DNA of 64,000 nucleotides from NCBI RefSeq assembly GCF_945890115.1, contig NZ_CAMDCK010000007.1, positions 56,571-120,570 on the forward strand. Direction: 5' to 3'. Origin of the DNA: Sphingorhabdus sp. EL138 (lineage in GTDB: Bacteria > Pseudomonadota > Alphaproteobacteria > Sphingomonadales > Sphingomonadaceae). The position numbers were made by a program, and so were the translations under genes. Under the pieces are notes generated by a model that was not told where the DNA came from, did no database searches, and saw only the letters and a program-made list of their open reading frames with translations. Below are positions 57,260 to 64,000 of the stretch, piece by piece; positions within the stretch are counted from its first letter, which is position 1, and every line of letters starts with the position of its first letter.

Positions 57260-57883
57260 TTAGGCAAGCAATGCGTTGAACGCCTTGACCGCTTCGGCGG
57301 GACCTTGGGGATGGTTCCAGACCGCGCCGCTCACCGCAATGAAATCCGCGCCTGCATCGATCAATGGCTTGGCATTGTCTGAGGTGATGCCACCAATGGC
57401 AACGCAGGGGACTTCCGTCACAAACGACCATTTCTGTAATGTGTCGAGATTAGCGACATGCTCCACCGTCTTCGTCGCTGTGGGATAAAAAGCGCCAAAT
57501 GCGACATAATCGGCCCCAGCCTCCGCTGCCTCCATCGCGAGATGACGGCTATTGTGACAGGTAACGCCAATCTGGGCGTCGCGGCCTAGCAGTTCCCGTG
57601 CCTCACGAACGTCGCCATCGCCCTGCCCCATATGCACGCCGTCGGCTTTTAACCGCTTGGCCAAAGCAACGCTGTCATTGACGATGAACGCAACGTCATG
57701 CGCAGCGCAAATGGCCTGCAATGGTTCCGCAAGTGCCGCCGCCTCATGCTGATCTACATCTTTGACCCGAAACTGGAAAGCCGCGACGGGGCCAGCGGAT
57801 AAGGCGGCCTCAAGCCGGGCGGGAAAATCGCCACCGACTTCAAGCGGTGAGATCAAGTATAATTGGCAGGGAAATTCTCTCAT
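57260..57883 (-). CDS. thiE: Thiamine phosphate synthase
   Basis: Couples the hydroxymethylpyrimidine and thiazole halves of thiamine; 207 residues, TIM barrel. Visible are FQFRVKDVDQHEAAALAEPLQ, FIVNDSVALAKRLKADGVHMGQGD, IGVTCHNSRHLAMEAAEAGADYVAFGAFYPT and ALGGI-like VAIGGITSDNAKPLIDAGADFIAVSGAVW. No TPP riboswitch fits the 60-bp space before it. It sits between fba and efp, an arrangement known from sphingomonads. Confidence 0.93.
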   Translation of the reverse strand: MREFPCQLYLISPLEVGGDFPARLEAALSAGPVAAFQFRVKDVDQHEAAALAEPLQAICAAHDVAFIVNDSVALAKRLKADGVHMGQGDGDVREARELLGRDAQIGVTCHNSRHLAMEAAEAGADYVAFGAFYPTATKTVEHVANLDTLQKWSFVTEVPCVAIGGITSDNAKPLIDAGADFIAVSGAVWNHPQGPAEAVKAFNALLA

Positions 57884-57946
57884 GCCGAGGTCATTAGCGG
57901 GCCTTTAGGCCGGCGGCAAACATCTTGCGCATAAGCGGCCCTGCCC

Positions 57947-58837
57947 CTAGGTCGCGGAAGCCGCGTGGATTTCGTCAATAGCGCTGGCAAGCGCAGCATC
58001 AAATTCCTCAGCCGTCATCTGGTGACGCAAATCTTCCAACAAAGCCCGTGAGAAGCTCGCAATCATGCCTGTATTCTTGGCCAGTTCAGCGCATGCCTCT
58101 GGACGGGCATAGCCGCCGGAGAGCGCGACAACCCGCAATACACGGGGGTGATTGACGAGCGCGTCAAACGTACCTGCTTCTGCTGGAATCGACAGCTTCA
58201 GCATGACCTTGTTGTCAGCCGAGACATTATCGAGCGCTTTCATAACTTCATCGCGCAAGATGACGTCGCTGTGCACGCGATCAACGCTTTTGATGTTCAC
58301 CTCAGGCTCGATAATCGGCATCAATCCAGCTGCGAGGATCTGTTCTGCCACATCAAATTGTTGTTTTACGATGGCGGCAATGCCGGATGGCGAGGCTTGG
58401 TTTATGACCGAACGCTTTTTTGTGCCAAACACGCCTTTGGCTTTGGCGCGGTGGAGCAACGCATCCAGCTCTGGCATTGGCTTCATCATTTGAACGCCGT
58501 CTGCTTCGTCCTCAAGCCCCTTGTCTACCTTTAGGAACGGCACAACGCCGCGGTCTTGCAATGCCGTCGGAACTGGCTTTCCGCCTGCTTCGCCGTCCAT
58601 CGTGCGTTCGAACAATATCGCGCCCAGCACCTTCTCGCCGGAAAAGCTGGGTGCGGTAATGATCCGTGCGCGCATGTCGTGGATAAGGCCAAACATCTCT
58701 TCTTCGGTCGTATAGGCATCTTCCTCTATGCCATAGCCCTTGAGCGCCTTAGGAGTGGAACCGCCGCTTTGATCGAGTGCAGCAATAAAGCCCGAGGCGG
58801 TGGACACTTTTGCAAGCATTTCGGCGTAATTCATCAT
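57947..58837 (-). CDS. Class I fructose-bisphosphate aldolase
   Basis: Cleaves fructose 1,6-bisphosphate through a lysine Schiff base; 296 residues of the bacterial class I type. Blocks are GFIAALDQSGGSTPKALKGYGI, FLKVDKGLEDEADGVQMMKPMP, IIEPEVNIKS and KVMLKLSIPAEAGTF, the last holding the likely Schiff-base lysine. ATG 58837 follows AGGA at a sound distance; the frame to 58897 is probably untranslated. It completes the tkt-gap-pgk-fba glycolytic run. Confidence 0.93.
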   Translation of the reverse strand: MMNYAEMLAKVSTASGFIAALDQSGGSTPKALKGYGIEEDAYTTEEEMFGLIHDMRARIITAPSFSGEKVLGAILFERTMDGEAGGKPVPTALQDRGVVPFLKVDKGLEDEADGVQMMKPMPELDALLHRAKAKGVFGTKKRSVINQASPSGIAAIVKQQFDVAEQILAAGLMPIIEPEVNIKSVDRVHSDVILRDEVMKALDNVSADNKVMLKLSIPAEAGTFDALVNHPRVLRVVALSGGYARPEACAELAKNTGMIASFSRALLEDLRHQMTAEEFDAALASAIDEIHAASAT

Positions 58838-58909
58838 TGGCATCCTATAGACTGGCCTTGCATACCTATGCATCGGCAATTGAAAAAAACGGGGCATTGC
58901 CCCGCTGGT

Positions 58910-60106
58910 TTAAGTGATATTTAAAGCATCTACCCCCGGTAGTGGCTTGCCTTCCATCCATTCGAGGAAAGCGCCACCTGCCGTCGAGACAAATGTAAAA
59001 TCCTCCGTCACGCCCGCATGGGCCAGTGCGGCAAAGGTGTCACCACCCCCTGCAACCGACACCAAAGATCCTTCACGGGTCAGGGCAGCCGCCGTCCGCG
59101 CTAATGAGACCGTTGCGGCGTCAAATGGTTCAATCTCGAACGCCCCCAATGGCCCGTTCCACACCAAGGTGCGGCAGTTTTTCAAAACATCGGCCAATGC
59201 TTCAACAGCAGCAGGCCCCACATCCAAGATCATTTCATCCGCCGCAACTTCATGCACATTCACTGTCCGGATTGGCGGGTTTGCGCGAAATTCGCGTGAC
59301 GTCACAACATCATAGGGGAGATGGACTGTACAGCCTGCGGCATCAGCGGCTTCCATGATGGCATTGGCTTGATCCGCCAGATCATGTTCGCACAACGACT
59401 TGCCGACATTGACACCGCGCGCAGCCAAAAAGGTATTCGCCATACCGCCGCCAATAATCAGATGGTCAACCTGCGTTACCAAATTGTTCAATACATCAAG
59501 CTTAGTCGAAACCTTTGCCCCGCCGACAACCGCCGCCACAGGATGTTCAGGCGCGCCCAAAGCCGCCTGAAGCGCCTTTAACTCGGCCTCCATCGCACGA
59601 CCAGCATAAGCTGGCAGGATATGCGCAAGCCCTTCGGTGGACATGTGCGCACGATGCGCCGCCGAAAATGCATCATTAACGTAGAAATCACCATTGGCGG
59701 CAACAGCGCGCGCAAGTTCCGGATCATTTTTCTCTTCGCCGGGCCAAAAGCGGGTGTTTTCAAGGAGTGCAATATCACCATCGGCCAATATACCAATGGA
59801 CTGCGTAACAACGTCGCCCGCTATTTCTGGTACGAACATGATCTCACGGCCCAGCACTTCTTGCAAGGCATCGAGCACCATCGACACCGACATTTCGCTA
59901 TGCTTTGCGCCCTTGGGACGCCCGAAATGCGCGAGCAGAAGGACCTTGGCGCCCTTATCCGCCAGTTCCAGCACTGTCGGCAACAACGCACGCATCCGCG
60001 TTTCATCGGTCACACGCCCGTCAGCCATAGGCACATTCAGGTCAACGCGTACTAAAGCACGTTTTCCCTTGATATCGCCGAGGTCGTCGAGCGTGCGAAA
60101 TGCCAT
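58910..60106 (-). CDS. pgk: Phosphoglycerate kinase
   Basis: Makes ATP from 1,3-bisphosphoglycerate in glycolysis; 398 residues. Signatures are [65 protein letters not shown] and the C-terminal [13 protein letters not shown] with [26 protein letters not shown] [14 protein letters not shown]. It lies 10 bp after gap. Confidence 0.97.
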   Translation of the reverse strand: MAFRTLDDLGDIKGKRALVRVDLNVPMADGRVTDETRMRALLPTVLELADKGAKVLLLAHFGRPKGAKHSEMSVSMVLDALQEVLGREIMFVPEIAGDVVTQSIGILADGDIALLENTRFWPGEEKNDPELARAVAANGDFYVNDAFSAAHRAHMSTEGLAHILPAYAGRAMEAELKALQAALGAPEHPVAAVVGGAKVSTKLDVLNNLVTQVDHLIIGGGMANTFLAARGVNVGKSLCEHDLADQANAIMEAADAAGCTVHLPYDVVTSREFRANPPIRTVNVHEVAADEMILDVGPAAVEALADVLKNCRTLVWNGPLGAFEIEPFDAATVSLARTAAALTREGSLVSVAGGGDTFAALAHAGVTEDFTFVSTAGGAFLEWMEGKPLPGVDALNIT

Positions 60107-60116
60107 TGATCAATCC

Positions 60117-61124
60117 TTACAGAAACTTGCCCATGACACCGGCCGTATCGACCATGCGATTGGAAAAGCCCCATTCATTGTCATACCAGCTCAATACGCG
60201 CACAAGCTTTCCGTCGATGACAGCGGTTTCCAAGCTGTCGATCGTCGAACTGGCTGAGCAATGATTATAGTCAATTGAAACCAAGGGTTCATTCGAATAG
60301 GCCAACACGCCGTGCAAAGCGCCTTCCGAAGCAGCCTTCAACAGCGCGTTCACTTCCTCAACACTCGTATCGCGCTTTGGCGTGAAGGTCAGGTCGACGA
60401 TGCTGACATTTGGCGTTGGCACGCGGATGGCCGAACCGTCCAGCTTGCCCTTCAACTCAGGCATAACTTCGCCAACGGCGCGCGCGGCGCCAGTCGTTGT
60501 CGGGATCATCGACATACCCGCAGCGCGCGCGCGGCGCATGTCGTCATGAATTTGGTCGAGGATCTTTTGATCATTGGTGTAGCTGTGGATCGTGGTCATC
60601 AACCCGCGCTCGATACCGATGGCATCGTTCAAGACCTTCGCCATTGGCGCCAAGCAGTTAGTGGTGCAGCTTGCGTTTGATACGATGATATCGGCGGCGC
60701 TCAGAACGTCATGGTTGACGCCAAACACAACCGTCTTGTCCACATTCTTGCCCGGTGCGGAGATCAGGACGCGCTTTGCCCCTGCCGCGAGATGCTTTTC
60801 GGCGCTGGCGCGGTCTGTAAAGAAACCGGTGCACTCCAGCGCGATATCGACGCCATTGGCCGCGTGCGGCAAATTGGCTGGGTCACGTTCTGCCGTCACA
60901 TGAATACGCTTACCGTTGACAATGATGTCATTACCATCGGCTTCAACCGTGCCGGGGAACGGGCCATGCACGCTGTCCCGTTTGAACAGCAGGGCATTTG
61001 CCTTTGCGGGTGCAAGATCATTAATTGCGACCAGTTCCAGATCATGGTCATCACGTTCCAAAATCGCACGGGCGACCAAACGGCCGATGCGACCAAAACC
61101 GTTAATTGCTACTTTCACTGTCAT
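60117..61124 (-). CDS. gap: Glyceraldehyde-3-phosphate dehydrogenase, type I
   Basis: NAD-dependent oxidation and phosphorylation of glyceraldehyde 3-phosphate; 335 residues. The Rossmann motif [15 protein letters not shown] opens the protein, the catalytic cysteine is near residue 151 in [12 protein letters not shown], and [13 protein letters not shown] and [16 protein letters not shown] follow. It lies 11 bp after tkt. Confidence 0.97.
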   Translation of the reverse strand: MTVKVAINGFGRIGRLVARAILERDDHDLELVAINDLAPAKANALLFKRDSVHGPFPGTVEADGNDIIVNGKRIHVTAERDPANLPHAANGVDIALECTGFFTDRASAEKHLAAGAKRVLISAPGKNVDKTVVFGVNHDVLSAADIIVSNASCTTNCLAPMAKVLNDAIGIERGLMTTIHSYTNDQKILDQIHDDMRRARAAGMSMIPTTTGAARAVGEVMPELKGKLDGSAIRVPTPNVSIVDLTFTPKRDTSVEEVNALLKAASEGALHGVLAYSNEPLVSIDYNHCSASSTIDSLETAVIDGKLVRVLSWYDNEWGFSNRMVDTAGVMGKFL

Positions 61125-61135
61125 ATCTGCTCCTA

Positions 61136-63094
61136 TCAGCCCAACCGGGCGACAATTTGCGGGGTGATCTTGTCAGCCGTCAGGCCAAAATATTCGTAAA
61201 GCGCGTCAATGGGCGCAGAAGCGCCAAAGCTGTCGATGCCGATCCGAAGCCCGTCGCCGACATATCGCTCCCACCCCATGGTTGTGCCAGCCTCGATGGA
61301 AACGCGCAGTGTATCTGTTGGTAGCAGCGCAGATTTATAAGACGCCGGTTGTACGTCAAACCGCTCCCAGCTTGGCATCGAGACAACGTCCGCGCCAATG
61401 CCTTGCGCTTCAAGCTTATCCGCAACCACATTAGCAATTTCAACTTCAGACCCCGTTGCAACAAGGATGACTTTGCGCGCGGCGGTTGCGGCACGCAGCC
61501 TATATGCCCCCTTGGCGGAGAAATTTTCGCTAATGTCCGTGCGCAGTTGCGGGAGATTTTGCCGCGATAGCGCCAGCACCGAAGGCGTGGATGCACTTTC
61601 AATCGCCAAAGCCCAACATTCGGCGGTCTCAATCGTGTCACAGGGCCGATACACATCCAAATTGGGGATGAGCCGCATCGACATAATCTGCTCAATAGGT
61701 TGATGCGTCGGGCCGTCTTCGCCAACGCCGATGGAATCATGCGTCATAACGTAGATAACGCGCGTTTCTTGCAATGCAGACAAGCGGATAGCGGCACGGC
61801 AATAATCCGAGAAGATCAGAAATGTACCACCATAAGGAATGATGCCACCATGTAGTGCCATACCGTTCATCGCCGCAGCCATACCAAATTCGCGAATACC
61901 ATAATTGACATAACGACCCGAATAGTCGTTTTTATCCAATGTGTTGGTGGACGCAGTGCGGGTAAAATTGGAGCCAGTCAAATCCGCAGATCCACCCAGC
62001 AGTTCCGATATCGCTGCCGTCGCCGCCGTCAGCGCGATTTCGGATGCCTTACGCGTCGCAATCTTTTGCGGTGCGGCAATCAAGCTATCGAGATGCGGCT
62101 TCAGCCATGCATTATTTGGTTCGCCCGCCATGGCTGCCGTGAACGCGCTGTTCTTGGCCGATACGGCGAGCCTAGATTTCCACTCCGCATGCGCGGCTGC
62201 GCCTGCATCGCCCGTTGCACGCCATGCCCCAAGAATATCCTCGGGTATTTCAAATGCAGGATATGGCCAATCAAGAGCAGCGCGCGTCGCAATGATTTCG
62301 TCTGCGCCAAGCGGGCTGCCATGTGGCGCTTTCGTGCCTTCTTTATTGGGTGATCCCTTGCCGATTAAAGTCCGGCAAGCAATTAAGGAGGGCCGGTTAT
62401 CCGCCAACGCGGCCTTAATTGCGCGTTCTATGTCATTGAAATCATGACCATCGCAAGCTTCCACATGCCAGCCACTGGCCAGATAGCGTCCCGCAATATC
62501 TTCGCTGGTGGAAAGGTCAGTCGAACCATCAATGGTTATGCAGTTGTCGTCCCAGAATACGATCAGACGACCCAGCCCAAGATGCCCAGCAAGACCAACG
62601 GCCTCGTGGTTAATACCCTCCATCAGGCAGCCGTCACCCGCAACAACCCAAGTCCGGTGATCGACCAGATCATCGCCAAAACGCGCATTCAAATGGCGTT
62701 CGGCCATGGCCATGCCAACGGCCATTGCTAGGCCTTGCCCCAATGGGCCGGTAGTGCATTCAATGCCGTCGATCAGGAAATTTTCAGGATGCCCCGCGCA
62801 TGGGCTTCCCAATTGACGGAAATCGCGGATATCGTCGATGGTCGGGCTTGCATAACCGGTTAGATATAAGGTCGCATAAGCGAACATCGAACCATGGCCA
62901 GCGGACAACACAAAACGGTCGCGGTCGGCCCAATCGGGCGCCTTTGGGTCGAATTTCAGAAATTTTGAGTAAAGTACCGTTGCGACATCAGCCATGCCCA
63001 TTGGCATGCCCGGATGCCCGCTATTTGCAGCCTGCACAGCATCCATAGCCAGTGCCCGAATTGCATTGGCCATTTGCTGGTCACTGACGGTCAT
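61136..63094 (-). CDS. tkt: Transketolase
   Basis: Thiamine-diphosphate enzyme of the pentose phosphate pathway, about 652 residues. Typical stretches are [28 protein letters not shown], the cofactor motif [59 protein letters not shown], and [21 protein letters not shown] 63094 (MTVSDQQ) follows GGGGAAAAG; the frame to 63160 is longer than the family. It is the first gene of the cluster, divergent from the zapA pair across about 220 bp. Confidence 0.96.
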   Translation of the reverse strand: MTVSDQQMANAIRALAMDAVQAANSGHPGMPMGMADVATVLYSKFLKFDPKAPDWADRDRFVLSAGHGSMFAYATLYLTGYASPTIDDIRDFRQLGSPCAGHPENFLIDGIECTTGPLGQGLAMAVGMAMAERHLNARFGDDLVDHRTWVVAGDGCLMEGINHEAVGLAGHLGLGRLIVFWDDNCITIDGSTDLSTSEDIAGRYLASGWHVEACDGHDFNDIERAIKAALADNRPSLIACRTLIGKGSPNKEGTKAPHGSPLGADEIIATRAALDWPYPAFEIPEDILGAWRATGDAGAAAHAEWKSRLAVSAKNSAFTAAMAGEPNNAWLKPHLDSLIAAPQKIATRKASEIALTAATAAISELLGGSADLTGSNFTRTASTNTLDKNDYSGRYVNYGIREFGMAAAMNGMALHGGIIPYGGTFLIFSDYCRAAIRLSALQETRVIYVMTHDSIGVGEDGPTHQPIEQIMSMRLIPNLDVYRPCDTIETAECWALAIESASTPSVLALSRQNLPQLRTDISENFSAKGAYRLRAATAARKVILVATGSEVEIANVVADKLEAQGIGADVVSMPSWERFDVQPASYKSALLPTDTLRVSIEAGTTMGWERYVGDGLRIGIDSFGASAPIDALYEYFGLTADKITPQIVARLG

Positions 63095-63315
63095 GTTCTT
63101 TTCCCCACTGGTTACTCCCGGGCGGGAGCGGGTGGCGGAGCACATCTTTTCATGTCGCACCGCCGAATCGTTGGTGGAAACCCTTTGCGGATGCGAGGGC
63201 CTAGCGTCAAGTGAGCGGACGTGCTTTTCCCCATGAATTTGCGCTTATCATCGCGTTCACACATTTGCATTGCGCATGGTCTCTGCTAAGTCTCCTCAGC
63301 AAAGGAAACTAACCC

Positions 63316-63501
63316 ATGCTAGACCAACGATTTATTGTGGCGATCGGCCGTATAGAGCGTGCCCTGTCCCGCATTGAAAAATCGGCAATCGCGCCTGCAG
63401 CGCCTAGCGATAATGACCTTGCCGAACGGCATGAGAAGCTGAAATCCGAAACGCTTATGGCTATTCGCGATTTGGACAAGATTTTGGCGGATGCGCGCTG
63501 A
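63316..63501 (+). CDS. Small coiled-coil protein upstream of zapA
   Basis: Sixty-one residues, mostly helical (FIVAIGRIERALSRIEKSA and LAERHEKLKSETLMAIRDLDKIL), no membrane segment. AAAGGAAACTAACCC precedes the ATG. The stop shares bases with the zapA start (TGATG). A small helical gene is often found just before zapA in alphaproteobacteria, so a role near the division ring is a reasonable guess, but it is unproven. Confidence 0.75.
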   Translation: MLDQRFIVAIGRIERALSRIEKSAIAPAAPSDNDLAERHEKLKSETLMAIRDLDKILADAR

Positions 63502-63815
63502 TGCCCGACGTTAAATTATCCATCGCTGGTCGCGACTATTTCGTCGCGTGTAACGCCGGAGAAGAAAAGCGCCTACTGGAACTTGGGGCGATGGTGGACG
63601 CCACTGCGCAACAGGTGGCTGGCGGCGCACGCGGTCTGACAGAAACGCGCGGGTTACTGTTTTCTGCGCTGATGCTCGCCGACAGACTGCATGATGCAGG
63701 TGGCGCAGCGCGCCCCGATACTGCGCAACCTTCGGCCGCAATGGTTCAATCCGCCGATATATTAGAGGGGCTTGCGACCCGACTGGAAAATCTGGCGCTA
63801 AGGCTTGAGAATTAA
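63501..63815 (+). CDS. zapA: Cell division protein ZapA
   Basis: FtsZ-ring associated protein, 104 residues. The N-terminal strand-rich part KLSIAGRDYFVACNAGEEKRLLELGAMVD is diagnostic and the C-terminal half is a coiled coil (MLADRLHDAGG and ILEGLATRLENLALRLEN). It starts at ATG 63501 overlapping the upstream gene, and is followed at once by a promoter and the likely 6S RNA gene, the common zapA-ssrS arrangement. Confidence 0.9.
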   Translation: MPDVKLSIAGRDYFVACNAGEEKRLLELGAMVDATAQQVAGGARGLTETRGLLFSALMLADRLHDAGGAARPDTAQPSAAMVQSADILEGLATRLENLALRLEN

Positions 63816-63833
63816 CGTAAGTGGCTTATATTG
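63805..63833 (+). promoter_or_regulatory. Sigma-70-type promoter of the 6S RNA candidate
   Basis: TTGAGA at 63805-63810, 17 bases, TATATT at 63828-63833. The -35 box lies in the last codons of zapA. Transcription would start near 63840. Confidence 0.5.
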
Positions 63834-63839
63834 GATAAC

Positions 63840-64000
63840 GGCGGAACTGTCCGGCACGAACTGATGAGAACATCCCTGAGGCGATTATCTATCTAAGGGA
63901 GCTGTCCCTGCCTGGGCCGTTTGGGAAACCTTAAGGTCCAGATCACACGGTGCCCACCTGACGTCCTGGCGTCAGAGGATATTCCGGGAAACGACCCATG
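63840..64000 (+). ncRNA. ssrS: 6S RNA (partial at 3' end)
   Basis: A non-coding stretch with extensive self-complementarity follows zapA, the usual site of 6S RNA, which binds and restrains the housekeeping RNA polymerase. GAACATCC near 63867 is nearly complementary to GGATATTC near 63978, forming part of a long closing stem. AAGGGAGCTGTCCCT at 63895-63909 is a hairpin-like block, CCTTAAGG at 63929-63936 lies near the apex, and CTGACGTCCTGGCGTCAG at 63959-63975 is a perfect hairpin. The 3' end probably lies beyond the window. Identification rests on location and fold, not on a covariance search. Confidence 0.6.

Noticed and set aside
57884..57946. Thiamine pyrophosphate riboswitch before thiE
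   Set aside because: The gap is only about 60 bp and lacks the conserved CTGAGA and ACCTGA elements.

Overview
The window looks like ordinary chromosome from an alphaproteobacterium, most probably a member of the Sphingomonadales related to Sphingopyxis or Sphingorhabdus. The reasons are a trpE-G-D-C-moaC-moeA-lexA-comEC gene order, an IlvD of the alphaproteobacterial type, SOS operators of the GTTC-N7-GTTC form, a sigma-32 promoter with a ROSE-type leader before hsp20, a DUF1467 gene after an RNase J gene, and a DnaE whose PHP HxH motif is lost. No rRNA, tRNA or CRISPR array was recognised. Genus-level placement is inference.

Layout. 1-3961 (minus): ilvD (cut by the window edge), an N-formylglutamate amidohydrolase, ispE and ETF-ubiquinone oxidoreductase. 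4076-7090 (plus): a degenerate uracil-DNA-glycosylase-like gene, a lytic transglycosylase and moaB in one overlapping run. 7144-14767 (minus): acyl-CoA ligase, dnaE, glutathione peroxidase, lolD and lolC. 14768-15233 has no protein gene, but holds a folded RNA candidate ending in a strong terminator, then a sigma-32-like promoter and a ROSE-type thermometer leading into hsp20. 15768-18693 (minus): pyrG, secG, tpiA. 18847-26287 (plus): a compact run ppiD-trpE-trpG-trpD-trpC-moaC-moeA with mostly overlapping ends.

26325-28192 is a mobile insertion: an IS1595-type transposase plus two unrecognised passenger genes in the opposite direction, bounded by 20-bp inverted repeats (17 of 20 matching). 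It ends 12 bp from the -35 box of the lexA promoter, which carries three GTTC half-sites at N7 spacing. lexA (plus), comEC (minus) and gltA (plus) follow, then two membrane proteins of unknown function (32817-36533).

36550-55694 (minus) is one long transcription unit. It holds all subunits of respiratory complex I (nuoA to nuoN), followed by birA, coaX, rnj and a DUF1467 gene. Inside it are three very small membrane-protein genes, two of them coupled to their neighbours by stop/start overlaps at both ends and one at its 5' end only. It also holds an NTF2-like gene and several copies of a short palindromic repeat. 55797-63094 (minus) is the central carbon and housekeeping cluster tkt-gap-pgk-fba-thiE-efp-suhB. 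63316-64000 (plus) holds a small coiled-coil gene, zapA and what looks like the 6S RNA gene, cut by the window end.

Start sites were moved from the longest open frame wherever a ribosome binding site, a stop/start overlap or family length favoured an internal start. No database search was possible, so all family assignments rest on recognised motifs and gene order.
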